A stretch of DNA of 64,000 bases from Nocardioides sp. B-3 (GCF_024703895.1 NZ_CP087968.1:2604001-2668000); one strand, 5' to 3'. Counted from the first letter of the stretch, positions 15,204-26,919 are shown. The notes: a model not told the origin generated them from the sequence alone. Made by a program: numbers and translations.

Positions 15204-17703
15204 GTCGTCGTTCGCTCCACGACGGGTCGGTCGATGCCGGCGCCGATCTCGACGAGCTCGGCGACGGTCTTGGCCGACCCGTGCTCGCTGCCGGCCATCC
15301 GCGAGATCGTCTCCTCCATGAGCGTCCCGCCGACGTCGTTGGCGCCCGCGCGCAGCATGGCGCGGGTGCCCTCGACGCCGAGCTTGACCCAGCTGGTCTG
15401 GATGTTGGGGATTGACCCGTGCAGCATGATCCGGGCCATCGCGTGCACGGCGAGGTTGTCGCGCAGGGTCGGGCCGGGGCGGGCGACGCCGGCGAGGTAG
15501 ATCGGTGAGCTGGTGTGAACGAAGGGCAGCGGCACGAACTCGGTGAAGCCGCCCGTCTCGTCCCGGATCCCGCGCAGCACCCGCAGGTGCGCCACCCAGT
15601 GCCGTGGGTTGTCGACGTGGCCGTACATCATCGTCGAGCTCGACCGCAGGCCCACCCTGTGCGCGGTGGAGACGACCTCGATCCAGGTCTTCGTCGGCAG
15701 CTTTCCCTTCGTCAGCACCCAGCGGATCTCGTCGTCGAGGATCTCCGCGGCCGTGCCGGGGATCGTGTCGAGGCCGGCCTCGCGGGCCTTGATCAGGAAG
15801 TCCTCGATCGACAGCCCGGTGCGTGCGGCACCACTGACGATCTCCATCGGGCTGAAGGCGTGCACGTGCATGTCGGGCACCCGCTGCTTCACCGCGGAGA
15901 CGAGGTCGAAGTAGGCCGACGCCGGCAGCTCCGGGTCGATGCCGCCCTGCATGCAGACCTCGGTCGCGCCGAGCTCCCACGCCTCCTGCACCCGGTCTGC
16001 GACCTGCTCCGGGGAGAGGGAGAACGCGTCGGCGTCGGTCTTGCGCTGCGCGAACGCGCAGAACCGGCAGCCGACGTAACAGATGTTGGTGAAGTTGATG
16101 TTGCGGTTGACGACGTAGGTGACGTCGTCGCCGACGGTCTCGCGCCGCAGGTCGTCGGCGAGGCGGCAGACCCGGGTGAGCAGGTCGCCCTCCGCGGTCA
16201 TCAGCGCCAGCGCCCGGTCGTTACTGAGGCCGGCCGGGTCCTCCTCCGCGGCCCGCAGTGCGGCGTACCCCTCGGAATCCCGGGGTAGTCCAGTGCCAGA
16301 CGGCTGCGTTTGAGACGTTTCGGCAGCCGTTTGCCACTGGACTACCTCTCGCAGGGCCTCCCAGTCGCCGTACACGCTGTCGAAGTCCTCGCGGCGATCC
16401 TTCGTGCGGCCCTCGGTGTCGATGGTCGCGTGCAGGTCGGTGCGACCCGTGCCCTCGAGCCCCGCGTCGGGCTCCTGCCACGGCAGTCCAACGGGTCGTA
16501 CGCCGATGCGCGCGAGCCCGTCGGGAAGCGCGAGTGCGTCGATGTGGGCGTCGAGGCGCGGGTCGAGCCGGGGGCGTGCGCTGGCGCACGTAGTGCGGGT
16601 GCACCGTCAGCCGGGGCGCCGGGTCGAACCCTGCCTCGGCGGTGACCGCTCGTAGGCGCTCGATCGAGGGCCACGGGCGCTCGGGGTTGACGTGGTCGGG
16701 CGTGAGCGGCGAGACGCCGCCCCAGTCGTCGACGCCCGCGTCGAGCAGCGCGCGGCACTCGGAGCTGTCGACGAGGTTGGGCGGCGCCCGGATCCGCATC
16801 GTGGGGCCGAGCAGGATCCGCGAGACCGCGATGGCCGCGCGGTAGTCGGCCAGCCCCGGTCGTCGGCGTGCCGCATCGCGGTGTCGGGCTTGGCCCGGAA
16901 ATTCTGGACGATGACTTCTCGGATCGAGCCGTAGAGCTTCGCGATCCGTCGCAGCTCGAAGATCGTCTCGGCGCGCTCGGTCAAGGTCTCGCCGATGCCG
17001 ACGAGAAGCCCGGTGGTGAAGGGGATCGACAGCCGGCCGGCGTCCTCGAGGACCCGCGAGACGGATGGCGGGGTCCTTGTCGGGCGAGCCATGGTGCGCC
17101 TCGCCCTTCGTCTCGAACAGTCGGCGCGACGTCGTCTCGAGCATCATCCCCATCGAGGGCGACACCGGCTTGAGGCGCGTCATCTCCTCCCACGACATGA
17201 CGCCGGGGTTGAGGTGCGGCAGCAGCCCGGTCTCCTCCAGCACCCGGATCGCCATCGCCCGGATGTAGTCGAGCGTCGAGTCGTAGCCCTGCTCGTCGAG
17301 CCACACCCGCGCCTCGGGCCAACGGTCCTCGGGTCGGTCGCCGAGGGTGAAGAGCGCCTCCGGGCAGCACAGCGCCGCGCCCTCGCGGGCGATGGCGAGG
17401 ATCTCGTCGGGGGAGAGGTACGGCGAGGACAGCTTGCCCGGCACCGTGACGAACGTGCAGTAGTGGCAGCGGTCGCGGCACAGCCGGGTGATCGGGATGA
17501 ACACCTTCGGGGAGTAGGTCACCACGCCCGGTCGGCCGGCGCGGACCAGTCCCGCATCGCGCACCCCGGCCGCCACCGCGCACAGCCGGTCCAGCGACTC
17601 GTCGCGAGCCGCCAGCAGGGCGGCGGCCTCCTCGACGTCGAGCGCCGCACCGCGTTCCGGCGCACACCAGCGCCCGGCGGATCTGGGCGGGGGTGGCCTC
17701 CAT
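15176..17703 (-). CDS. fbiC: 7,8-didemethyl-8-hydroxy-5-deazariboflavin synthase, fused CofG-CofH
   Basis: Radical-SAM enzyme making the F0 chromophore of coenzyme F420 from a tyrosine-derived radical and a ribityl-uracil. Two radical-SAM halves are fused as in other actinobacteria, about 840 residues: CofG with [10 protein letters not shown], CofH with [20 protein letters not shown] and QGGIDPELP. The CofG half has shifts near 17660, 17065, 16860 and 16575; the CofH half is intact. Start ATG 17703 or GTG 17709. A 63-bp palindromic insert sits in frame in the linker between the halves. F420 made here could serve the LLM oxidoreductase at 34871. Confidence 0.92.
16284..16346. repeat. 63-bp palindromic element inserted in frame within fbiC
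   Basis: Perfect 12-bp outer arms GGTAGTCCAGTG (16284-16295) and CACTGGACTACC (16335-16346), then an inner stem built on ACGGCTGC and GCAGCCGT. Exactly 21 codons with no stop in the fbiC frame, coding [20 protein letters not shown]. It lies in the linker between the two catalytic halves. Its lower GC content and codons such as CAA and CTA differ from the surroundings, which supports insertion. Confidence 0.8.
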
Positions 17704-17758
17704 GGCCACATCCTTCCAGCCCGCCGGACGCGGTGGATCAACGCATGTGAATGACCGG

Positions 17759-19916
17759 TCAGTGGACCGTCTCGATCGGCGCCTCGATCTCGGCGGTGGT
17801 GAGCCGGTGGTCGTCGCTGTCGAGCTTGCTCGGCCACCAGATCTTGCCGCCGAGGTCCATGTTGATCGCCGTCACCGGGACGGACCGCACGATCATCGTG
17901 TCGAGGATGACGCCGAGCGCGACCGCGACCCCGAGCTGGGCCAGGGAAGACGACCGGGATCGTCCCCAGCACCGGGGAAGGTGGCCGCCAGCACCGGGCC
18001 GGCGCTGGTGATCACGCCGCCGGTCGAGGTCAGGGCGACCAGTGATCCCTTGCAGGGTGCCGAGGTGCATCGTCTCCTCGCGGACTCGCGTCATCAAGAA
18101 GATGTTGTAGTCGATGCCCGGGGCCACCAGGGAACACGAAGGCGAACAACGGGAACCCGGGGTCGGACCCGGCGAACCCGAAGACGTACTTGAACAGCAC
18201 CGAGCTGATGCCGACGGCGGCCCCGAAGGACAGCACGACGGTGCCGATCAGGATCAACGGAGCCAGCACCGAGCGCAGCAGTGCCATCAGGATCAGGAAC
18301 ACCACGAGCAGGATGATCGGGATGATCAGCACGTTGTCGGCGTTGGCCGCCTCCTTGGTGTCGAGGTAGAACGCGGATCCACCGCCCACGAGTGCGTCGG
18401 CGCCGTCCACCGCATGCACTGCGTCACGCACCGACTCGACCGCCTCGAAGGCAGCGGGCGAGGACGGGTCGGAGTCGATCGCCGCCTCGATGAAGGCGAC
18501 ACCGTCCTTGACCATCGGTGCCTTGGGCTCCTCGACGCCGTCGACGCCCTTCATGGCGGCGGCGACGGCGTCACCCTGCTCGGCGTTGGCGACGACGGCC
18601 ACAGTGTTGGACTGGTCGACGAGGCCGTGCTCCACGAGCATCTTCTGGCCGGTGATCGACTCGAACTCCTTGGTGTAGGTGTCCTCGGTCGAGAGCCCGT
18701 TGGTGTCGAGCGTGAAGAGCCCCGGGCAGCAGACGGCCGGGATCACGCTCGTGCCCACCCACACGCGGCGCGGGTTGGGCGCGATCCGTCGGCCGACCTT
18801 GGCCCAGAAGCCGGTCTGCGTCGGCTCGGCGGGAGCCGAACGCGGGGCGGCGCGGCCAGAAGATCCAGCGACCGGTGATGACCAGCAGCGCGGGCAGCAG
18901 GGTGACCATGACCAGGGACCGTCACCGCGATGCCGATCGCCGCCACCGGGCCGAGGCCCGCGGTGGAGTTCATCTCGGCGAAGAGCAGGCACAGCATGCC
19001 CGGGACGACGGTTGCGGCGCTGGCGAAGAGGGCCGGTGCTGCCCGGTGGAGGGCGAAGGCCATGGCCTCGTGCCGGTCCTCGTGGCGGCGGAGCTCTTCT
19101 CGGTAGCGCGCCACCGGGGAGCAGGGCGTAGTCGGTGCCCGCTCCCACGACGAGGATCGTGAGGATGGCCTGCGACTGCCCGTTGACCGTCAGGTCGGCG
19201 TACTTCACGAGGAAGTAGATCAGCGCCTGCGAGGTGAACAGGGAGATGCCGGCGCACATGATCGGCAGGATCCAGAGCACGGGGCTGCGATAGGTGAAGA
19301 GCAGGATCAGGATCACGACGCCGAGGGTGGCGAAGAGCAGCGTGGTGTCGATGCCACCGAAGGCCTCGGCGGCATCGGCCGCCCGGCCACCCATGCCGGC
19401 GATGTAGACGCTGACGCCGTCGATGTCGGCGATGCCGCGGAGGTCGTCGGCCGCGTCGGGCAGCGCGTTCCACCCGTCCTTGCCGAAGTCGAACGTCACC
19501 GAGGTCTGGGCGACCTCGCCGTCCTCGGAGATCGCCGGGAAGCCGATCTGCTCGGCCGTGGCCGGGCTGATCACCGCCGGCGGGCGGCCCTCGGCGGGCG
19601 ACTCGATGCCGTCGAGCGTGGCGAACTCCGTCGCCTGCTCCTCGATGGCCGCGCGGTCAGCGTCAGAGGAGCCCGCCGTCGCGCTGGTAGACGACGAGGG
19701 TGGGGATCGCGTTGACGTCCCGGAAGGCGCCGAGCTTCTCGAGGGCGCGGGTGGACTCGGCGCTCTCGGGCAGCCACGAGGAGGCCTCGTTGTTCTGGAC
19801 GTCGATCAGCTTGGAGGCGAACATGGAGGACCCGGCAGCGATGGCCAGCCGAGCGCGATGAGCACTATCCACTTGGTGGTGGGGCCGGTGAGCGAGCCGG
19901 CGATCTGTCGATGCAT
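17759..19916 (-). CDS. MMPL/RND-family membrane transporter, heavily frameshifted
   Basis: About 719 residues: two repeats of one plus five transmembrane segments with large extracytoplasmic loops. MMPL motifs: AGTDYALLL in the first half and [15 protein letters not shown] in the second (the paired acidic/Tyr proton-relay motifs), plus [20 protein letters not shown]. At least seven frameshifts; those near 17943, 18127, 18908 and 19117 sit on expected CCTGG sites read CCCTGG or CCCCGG. ATG at 19916 gives [18 protein letters not shown]. Relatives export lipids or drugs; the cargo here is unknown. Confidence 0.88.
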
Positions 19917-19962
19917 GCGGAATAGTCAACCGGAGAGCACCGACATTGCGCATCCGGATAGT

Positions 19963-19981
19963 CCCTGAGTGCGACTCAGGG
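19963..19981. terminator. Short stem-loop upstream of the MMPL gene
   Basis: Perfect 7-bp stem CCCTGAG/CTCAGGG with a 5-base loop, between the stop of the propeller-like gene (20011) and the start of the MMPL gene (19916), both on the minus strand. No T tract follows. It may be a weak terminator for the upstream gene or an operator for the MMPL gene. Confidence 0.4.
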
Positions 19982-20010
19982 TTCTCAGGGTTACCCAAGG
20001 TTGGGCAGGC

Positions 20011-21055
20011 TCAGCGGGTCTGGAGGCGGAACGGCGACTCCATGTCCCCGTCCGGGTCGGCGACCGGCGCGACGGCGTACTCCATCGAACCGTCGAGACC
20101 GAGCCGCACGATGGCGAACTCCCCGCCCCGGTAGGTCACGGCCGGGATGTGCGTCGCGTCCTCCCAGACCTCGTCGAAGTAGGTCGTCGTGGCCTTGCGG
20201 GTGCTGGCGAAGGTGCGCTCGGGCTCACCCGAGCGGAGGTCGAGCACGTCGAGGGTCGTCGGGCCGAAGCCGTCGGCGTAGGCCGGGGTGCCGAGCACGT
20301 GCTGCTTGTCGGGGGAGATGTCGCTGAAGGCGTTGTCGCACGTGCGCCACTTGATCCTCCGGTTGCGCGTCATCGCTGCACGAGCCGGTGTCGCTGAAGT
20401 TCGTGTACGCGCCGAGCCAGCGTCCTCGACCGGCGCTGATCGCGGGGAACCCGGTGGTGTCGACGATGCCGTGGGAGGACACCGCCCAGCTCTGGCGGCT
20501 GCGCGACGAGTTGACCGGGACGGCGCAGCCGTTGCTGGTCTCGTCCTCCTTGCAATAGCCGTTGGTGACGTAGGCGGGCGTCCCGAACTGCTTGCTCGGG
20601 ATGGACGGCATGCGCAGCACGCGGTCACCGTCCCGGTCGATGACCTTGACGCCGCCACGCCGGGTCGTGAACGCGACCGCCTCCCCGTCGGGCGAGGTCG
20701 CGAGGCCGTAGCCGGTGCGCCAGCTGGATCGGCCCGCCGTGCCGTCGGCGCCGATCCATCGGGTGATCGGCCGACCGTTGGGGTCGACGGTGTCGAAGGT
20801 CTGGACGACGTAGCCAGAGCCCGTCGGCGCGATCGCGTTGACGTCGCCGGTGATCGTCGTGGTGCCGCCGCTGCCGTGGATCACGGTCTTCGACCCCTGC
20901 TGCTCGGTCCACACCAGCTTGGGTGCGGTGCCCGTCTCCGGGTCGGAGACGTCGAAGATCGTCCGGGCAGGGCCCTGTTCCTGCGCCCGGGCGCTGGATC
21001 CGAGGAGGGTGAGGGCCAAGGGTGCAACGGCCAGCACGGCCACGATTCGCTTCAT
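20011..21055 (-). CDS. Secreted beta-propeller-like protein of unknown function
   Basis: About 347 residues with signal peptide MKRIVAVLAVAPLALTLLGS cut near ARAQEQ. Repeated blade-like strands (YGLATSPDGEAVAFTTRRGG, SPDKQHVLGTPAYADGFGP, TYRGGEFAIVRLGLDGSMEY) resemble WD40/TolB propellers. One frameshift near 20383. A paired-cysteine stretch, YCKEDETSNGC, may form a disulfide outside the cell. No catalytic motif is recognised. Not obviously linked to neighbours. Confidence 0.7.
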
Positions 21056-21079
21056 GACTGCTCTGACGCCGACATGCCG

Positions 21080-21918
21080 TCAAAGGTTGCACGGCGGGAA
21101 CGACGTCGGCAAGGGCAGTCCCCGGGCATCGAGCACCTCGCGGAGCCGGTCGGGGTAGTTCGTGATCAGCCCGTCGACGCCGAGCCGGATGAGCGCGGCC
21201 ATCGTGGGCGGGTCGTCGACGACGTACGGGATGACCTGCAGGCCGACCTCGTGTGCGCGATCGACGAGCTCGCCGTTGGCGAAGGGGACGTATGCCGCAT
21301 CGTCGACGCCGGACAGGAACGGGCTGCCGTGGATGGGGGAGATGGCGTCGAACCCCTGCTCCGCCGCGGTGACGACGAACTCCGCCGCCACGTCCGGGCC
21401 GTCAGAACCAGCGCGACGGTCCGTCCGCCGCGGGCTTGAGGTACTTCGGGGAGACGAGCAGGTTGCGGCGTACGCCCTGCTCCTCCTTGCCGACCGGGCG
21501 CATGACACCCCAGTCGAAGCACTGGACGGACGTCCGCTCCACGAGTCCGTCGATGCGGATCGCGTCGAGGGTGACCGCCACGAACTCGTCCCGCGACGTG
21601 AGCTCCGAGGCCGCGAGCGCGTCGAACTTGATCTCGAGATTGATGCGTACGTCGACCGCCTCGCGCTCCTCCGAGGAGCGCCGCGACATCGCGCAGCAGC
21701 GGCATCGACGGCGGCAGGTCAGCGCGCCCGAGGTGCCGGATCAGGCGGGCGTCTGCGAGCGCCGGGTCGTGGCTGACGACCACGTCGTCGTCGCGGGTGA
21801 GGTGGACGTCGAGCTCGAGCGTCGAGACACCGAGTGTCAGCGCAGCGCCGAACGCCGCGAGGGTGTTCTCCGGGTGGGGCCCGGCGCCGCCACGGTGCGC
21901 CTGCAGGTCGAAGGTCAC
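21080..21918 (-). CDS. Glycerophosphodiester phosphodiesterase, cytoplasmic type, frameshifted
   Basis: GDPD TIM-barrel enzyme hydrolysing glycerophosphodiesters to glycerol-3-phosphate and an alcohol. Motifs: QAHRGGAGPHPENTLAAF, LELDVHLTRDDDVVVSHDPA, INLEIKFD, and the late DGLITNYPDRLREVL. The start is GTG 21918, overlapping the ligase stop (GTGA). Shifts near 21690 and 21415. No signal peptide. Coupled to the acyl-CoA ligase upstream, suggesting a lipid-turnover pair. First of three GDPD genes in the window. Confidence 0.9.
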
Positions 21919-23761
21919 GAGTCGTAGAGGCCGCTCACCACGTCGGCGTACTTCTTGTTGACGACGCGGCGCTTGAGCTTGAGGGTCGGGGGTGAGCTCC
22001 TCCGACTCGGCGGTCCACTCGTGCGGCAGCAGCTCCCACGACTTCACCTGCTCGGGCCGCGAGAGTCGTGCGTTGGCCTTGTCGACGGCGTCCCGGACCA
22101 TCGCGCGGACCTGCGGGTGCTGCGACAGCTCGGCGAGGTCGGTGGTCTCGATGCCGAGCTGCGCGGCCACCAGTGGTGCGATCTCGCCGTCGAGGGTGAG
22201 GATCGCGACGATGTAGGCCCGGTTGTCGCCGATGGCCATCGCGTGGCCCACGAGCGGCGACTCCTTGAGGTAGTTCTCGATGTTGGACGGCGCGATGTTC
22301 TTCCCGGCGCTCGTGATGATCAGCTCCTTCTTGCGATCCACGATCGCGAAGAAGCCGTCCTCGTCGAGGCTGCCGATGTCGCCGGTGTGCACCCAGCCGT
22401 CGGCGTCGATGAGGTTGCGCGTCGCCTGCTCCTGCTGGTGGTAGCCGGGCGTGATGACGGGCCCGCGGACGAGCACCTCGTTGTCCTCACCCAGCGTGAC
22501 CTCCATGCCCGGCGTTGCGCGGCCGACCGTGCCGAGCCGGAAGCCCGCCGGGCCGTTGGCGGTCACCGCACCGCAGGTCTCGGTCATGCCGTAGACGTCG
22601 AAGACCTTGAGCCCGAGCCCGGCCATGAACTTCGCCACCTCGATCGGCATCGGCGCTGCCGCGGAGCCGGCCCGGGTGACCTGGTCGAGTCCGAGCAGCA
22701 GCTTCAGGAAGCCCAGGGATGGCTTCGTCCGCCTGCTTGTAGGCAGCCTCGATCTCGGGCGTCATCACGCCCCCGACCTCCCGGGCCTGCACCCACGCGA
22801 GACCGGCGGCCATGGAGTCCTGCACCAGCTTGACGTTGTCCGGGTTGGGGTCGGCGGCGAGCTTGGCCGAGATGCCGGTCTTGATCTTCTCCCACACCCG
22901 CGGGACGCCGAAGAACGCCGTCGGGTGGACCTCGCCGAGCGTCGCCAGCAGCTCGGCGGGATCGCCGATGCAGTAGGAGTGGCTGCCGACGACCTGCGGT
23001 CCGTAGAGGCTCAGCACCCGCTCGGCGATGTGCGCGAGCGGGAGGTAGGACACCCGGCGTTGGCCGGGCTCGAGGCCGGCTGCCTCCGTGGTGCTCAGTG
23101 CCTCGTAGACGACGTTGTGGTGGGTGAGCACGACGCCCTTGGGATTGCCGGTCGTGCCCGACGTGTAGAGGATCGTCGCCGGGGCGTCCCGGTCCCGGGG
23201 CGGCGTGCCGCTCCTCGATCGCATCGGGACTGGCTTCTCGATGGGCCTTCCCGCTGGCCACGAAGTCGTCCCACGTCGCTCCACCCTCGGGCACCGTGGC
23301 GTCGCCGATGACGACGACCTTCGCCACTCCGTCGAGCGCCTGCGCCCAGCGGTCGAGGTGGTCCTGCGTCTCGACGATGACCACCTTCGGTCGAGACTCG
23401 GCGGCGATGAAGGCGACCTGTTCGGGGGACAGGGTGTTGTAGATCGACATCGGGGTCGCCGCTGCGTGCACGCCGCCCATGTCGGCGACCATGTGCTCTA
23501 TCCGGTTGGTGGCCATGATCGCGACCGTGTCGCCGGTCGCGACCCCGACCTCGATCAGCGCCCCCGCGACGTCGAGCGCCAGCTCCCGGGTCTCGCGCCA
23601 GTCAGGGTGCGCCAGGTCTCTCCCTCGGGCACGTCGTGCTTGTCGCTGTACGCCGCCTCGTCGGCGTACGCCGTCGCCGTACCCGCCAAGGCGTCGATGA
23701 GTGTGCGACCGCCGACCTGCTCCTCGATCCGTGCGCGGTGGGTCAGGACGTCGTCGGTCAT
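21915..23761 (-). CDS. Long-chain acyl-CoA ligase (FadD15-like), frameshifted
   Basis: AMP-forming ligase activating fatty acids to acyl-CoA, about 615 residues. Motifs in order: [20 protein letters not shown] (P-loop), [63 protein letters not shown] (linker and A5 region). ATG 23761 gives [15 protein letters not shown]. Shifts near 23600, 23205, 22715 and 21985. After the last shift the C-terminus reads [17 protein letters not shown], normal for the family. Soluble, membrane-associated. Confidence 0.92.
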
Positions 23762-23822
23762 CTGTGTGCTCCCTCGGGGTGTGATCGGCGCCACGATCCT
23801 CGTCCACCCGAGGGGGCGCTGG

Positions 23823-23966
23823 CTAGGGGTCGAAGCCCGGCATCGGCGTCGAGGCGCAGTCGCAGGAGTCGCCGCACGCGAGGAAGGTGTGGGCCGCGTG
23901 CCCGCAGCGCGGGCACGGCAGGTCGTGCGACAGATGGATCGTGTTGGTCTGGACGGTGTCCCACAT
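23823..23966 (-). CDS. Small cysteine-rich zinc-ribbon-like protein
   Basis: 47 residues starting [19 protein letters not shown]. Cys and His residues are arranged [20 protein letters not shown], suggesting one zinc site. GGAGG lies eight bases before the ATG at 23966. Divergent from the 24046 gene across a gap of 79 bases. No function is recognised; small zinc ribbons often bind nucleic acid or protein. Confidence 0.65.
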   Translation of the reverse strand: MWDTVQTNTIHLSHDLPCPRCGHAAHTFLACGDSCDCASTPMPGFDP

Positions 23967-24045
23967 GGTCGTGCCTCCGCGTCGTCTCGTACTCTCGTTA
24001 GGATCACGAACGGGGTCCGCGGAATACGACAGGACGACGAAACGC

Positions 24046-24360
24046 ATGGTGGCGAGCCGATCAGCGCGCAGAGCGCAAGGCCTCAGTCGAGGCCGGTTCC
24101 CCGGCGACGGTCAAGATCGACTCGGACTCCCAGGGAACAGTTCTCCTACAAGATCGCGTGCACCGCGTGCCGCAACATCGCGTCGGGGAGGCACCCGTCC
24201 TCGCGCCCGGTCGACCTACCGCCCCGGCGGCGACAACGGCTACATGGCCGCGATGGACCGCTGGATCTTCCACCCGGTCGAGAAGCACCCGGGCGTCGAG
24301 GCGCCCTGCTCGGCCTATCTCGCGGCCGCGCAGGAACGACTGCACGAGCGCCGCGCATGA
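24046..24360 (+). CDS. Small conserved-looking hypothetical protein, frameshifted
   Basis: About 104 residues after joining three frames: [20 protein letters not shown], then [18 protein letters not shown], then [20 protein letters not shown] and [13 protein letters not shown] to the end. Shifts lie near 24055, 24133 (expected CCCAGGAACAG read CCCAGGGAACAG), 24190 and 24223. Two cysteines in CTACR and one near the C-terminus may form a metal site. The stop overlaps the next ATG (ATGA), so it is coupled to the DUF2200 gene. Function unknown; the start is uncertain. Confidence 0.55.
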   Translation: MVASRSARRAQGLSRGRFPGDGQDRLGLPGNSSPTRSRAPRAATSRRGGTRPRARSTYRPGGDNGYMAAMDRWIFHPVEKHPGVEAPCSAYLAAAQERLHERRA

Positions 24361-24698
24361 GCCGGATCTTCACCGTCAGCTTCGCATCCGTGTATCCCCA
24401 CTACCTGACGAAGGTGGAGAAGAAGGGGCGGACGGTCGCCGACCTGCACGAGGTGATCGAGTGGCTGACGGGCTACGACGAGAAGGCGCTGGCCGCGCAC
24501 ATCGCGGCCGAGACGACCTTCGAGGACTTCTTCGCGTCGGTGTCGATCAACCCGAAGGCGTCGTTGATCACCGGCTCCATCTGCGGTCACAAGGTCCGGG
24601 AGATCGAGGATCCGTTGATGCAGCAGATCCGCTACCTCGACAAGCTCGTGGACGAGCTGGCGAAGGGCAAGGCGATGGAGAAGGTGCCGCGGGCGTAG
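24357..24698 (+). CDS. DUF2200 family protein
   Basis: 113 residues, unbroken. Strong resemblance to DUF2200: [49 protein letters not shown], and the C-terminal [20 protein letters not shown]. The family is small, cytoplasmic and of unknown function. ATG overlaps the preceding stop. Not close to any pathway gene here. Confidence 0.88.
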   Translation: MSRIFTVSFASVYPHYLTKVEKKGRTVADLHEVIEWLTGYDEKALAAHIAAETTFEDFFASVSINPKASLITGSICGHKVREIEDPLMQQIRYLDKLVDELAKGKAMEKVPRA

Positions 24699-24748
24699 CT
24701 GCCCGCGCGGTGCTTGACCTGTAGGTCTCGACGATCAACGCTGAGGAC

Positions 24749-25366
24749 ATGGGCAATCAGGCGCTGCTCACGTTCGGCCGGCTGGACGTGGTCCGGGTCC
24801 GTGTCGGCTACCGCGCGAGTCCGGAGGACCTGCCCGACCAGCAGTTCCTGCTCGACGTCTCGGTCCAGGAGCCAGTGGACGAGGAGCTCGTGCTCGGCGC
24901 GCTGGAGCCGGTCCTGCACGTGCGTTCCGGTCCGCCACGTCACTACTCCCTCCACCAGCACCGGTGGCACACCAGCTGGGGCGCCAGCCCGGGCGCCCCG
25001 GAGATCGGGCTGCTCGTCACGACCGGCACGACGGCCGACCTGCAGGCACCTCCCGACGGGGTGACGCGCGCCTTCCGCGACCTGCTGGCACTCGTCGGCC
25101 GCCCCGAGCCGACGTCGACGACTCGGGAGGCCGCGATCGTGCTGGCACGCCGCGGAGCGGCGACGGTCTACGCCGCGGACCCCGACACGTTGTCTCTCAG
25201 CGCGGAGGAACACCATCCGCCCGAGAACTCCCGGACGTTCAAGCTCCGCACGCCCGCCGACGACGCCTACGAGGTCGTCGTGGGCTTCGTCGATGGCTAC
25301 GCCGGGTCGGTCCGCGTGCAGCACGAGCAGCGGATCGAGGTCTCCGACTCGCTCGGCGCCGAATGA
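24749..25366 (+). CDS. Hypothetical protein
   Basis: 205 residues, unbroken, no signal peptide or membrane segment. Composition is acidic; a central stretch reads [21 protein letters not shown] do not recognise a family. The 50-base gap before it holds GACCT-GT-AGGTC (24715-24726) next to TTGACC, a possible small operator and -35. Codon use is like its neighbours, which supports a real gene. Confidence 0.65.
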   Translation: MGNQALLTFGRLDVVRVRVGYRASPEDLPDQQFLLDVSVQEPVDEELVLGALEPVLHVRSGPPRHYSLHQHRWHTSWGASPGAPEIGLLVTTGTTADLQAPPDGVTRAFRDLLALVGRPEPTSTTREAAIVLARRGAATVYAADPDTLSLSAEEHHPPENSRTFKLRTPADDAYEVVVGFVDGYAGSVRVQHEQRIEVSDSLGAE

Positions 25367-25387
25367 CTCCCTGCCGGGGCGCAGGCC

Positions 25388-26458
25388 TCAGCCGATCGTG
25401 CTCGCGTCGATCACGAAGCGGTAGCGCACGTCGGAGGCGAGGACGCGCTCGTAGGCCTCGTTGACCCGGTCGGCCGAGATGATCTCGATCTCGGAGCCGA
25501 TGCCGTGCTGGGCGCAGAAGTCGAGCATCTCCCCGGGTCTCGGGGATGCCGCCGATCATCGAGCCGGCGAACGAGCGTCCGTTGGTGAGCAGGCTGAAGA
25601 CGTTCAGGCTCAGCGGCTCGGCGGGCGCGCCGACGTTGACGAGCGCACCGTTGACCGTCAGCAGCCCGAGGTGGGCATCGACGTTGATGGGCGCACTGAC
25701 GGTGTTGATGATGATGTCGAACGAGCTGCGCAGGACCTTGAACGTGGCGGGGTCGCTGGTCGCGTAGTAGTGATCGGCACCCGTGCGGAGCCCGTCCTCC
25801 TGCTTCTTCATCGACTGCGAGAGCACGGTCACCTCGGCGCCCATCGCGTGCGCGATCTTGACGGCCATGTGGCCCAGCCCGCCGAGACCGACGACGGCGA
25901 CCTTCTTGCCCGGACCGGCGCCCCAGCGCTTGAGCGGTGAGTACGTCGTGATGCCCGCGCACAGCAGCGGGTGCGGCTGCAGCGGGGTCGATGCCGTCGG
26001 GGACGGTCAGGACGTAGTCGGCGTCGACGACGACGTGCGTCGAGTAGCCGCCCCGGGGTGGTGCTGCCGTCGCGGTCCTTGGCGGCATAGGTGCCCACCA
26101 TGCCCCGGACGCAGAACTGCTCGTCGCCGTTCTTGCAGTGAGCGCACTCGCCGCACGAGTTGACCATGCAGCCGACGCCGACGCGGTCTCCGACCCGGTG
26201 CCGGGTCACGCCGGAGCCGACCTCGGCGACGGTGCCCACGATCTCGTGGCCGGGCACGACGGGGAAGGGCTGCGAGCCCCAGTCGCCGTTGACGGTGTGG
26301 ATGTCGGAGTGGCAGATGCCGGCGAACTCGATCGCGATCAGCACGTCGTTGGCCCCGACCTCGCGGCGCTCGATCGTGATCTGGGCGAGGGGCTGACCGG
26401 CAGCGGGTGCGGCGTAGGCGTTGACGTTCATCGGGTGGTGCTCCTTCGTGGATGTCAT
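25388..26458 (-). CDS. Zinc-dependent NAD(P) alcohol dehydrogenase (YahK/cinnamyl-ADH type), frameshifted
   Basis: Reduces aldehydes or oxidises alcohols with NADP(H). About 350 residues. Catalytic zinc region [15 protein letters not shown] and [12 protein letters not shown]; structural zinc [15 protein letters not shown]; Rossmann [20 protein letters not shown]. Shifts near 26055, 25985 and 25535. Start alternatives: ATG 26458, which overlaps the MerR stop by ATGA, or ATG 26431, which has AAGGAG just upstream. In an operon with a MerR regulator, so probably induced by an aldehyde, electrophile or thiol stress (inference). Confidence 0.9.
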
Positions 26459-26905
26459 GGTGTGGGGGGCCGCTTGAGCTCGTCGGCGATGACGCGTGCC
26501 TCGCCGCTGAGCTGTTGGGCCGGGGGCGTCGTCGCCCGCGTTGATGGCTTGCCAGTAGTCGATCTTGAGCCGCACGTAGCGCTGGCGGACGGCGATGTGC
26601 TCCGCCTCGACCCTGAGCCGCTCCTGCTGGGCGGTCAGCAGCGCGACCCGGGCGTTGGCGGCCACCGGACCCAGCGCGCCGTTCGCGACGTACGCCCGCA
26701 TGTCGGCCACGGACATGCCCGTGGCAGCGAGGCAGGCGACCCACATCAGCCGGTCGAGGTCGGCCTCGTCGTAGACGCGGTGCTTGCTGCTCTCGCCGCG
26801 GGTGATGTGGTCGATGACGCCGACCGACTCGTAGTAGCGCAGGGTGCTGGCCGGGAGGCCCGTCAGGGCTGCCGCCTCCTTGATCGTGTAGCTGCGCGTG
26901 GTCAC
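26455..26905 (-). CDS. MerR-family regulator
   Basis: About 150 residues with an N-terminal MerR winged helix (YTIKEAAALTGLPASTLRYY, ESVGVIDHITRGESSKHRVY) and a coiled dimerisation helix. No cysteine sits at metal-sensing positions, so it is more like aldehyde/quinone-responsive members. GTG start at 26905. One shift near 26527 (five C read for four) restores the C-terminus [18 protein letters not shown]. Its own promoter holds a MerR-type dyad. Stop overlaps the dehydrogenase start. Confidence 0.88.
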
Positions 26906-26919
26906 GTCGTCGAACGTAG

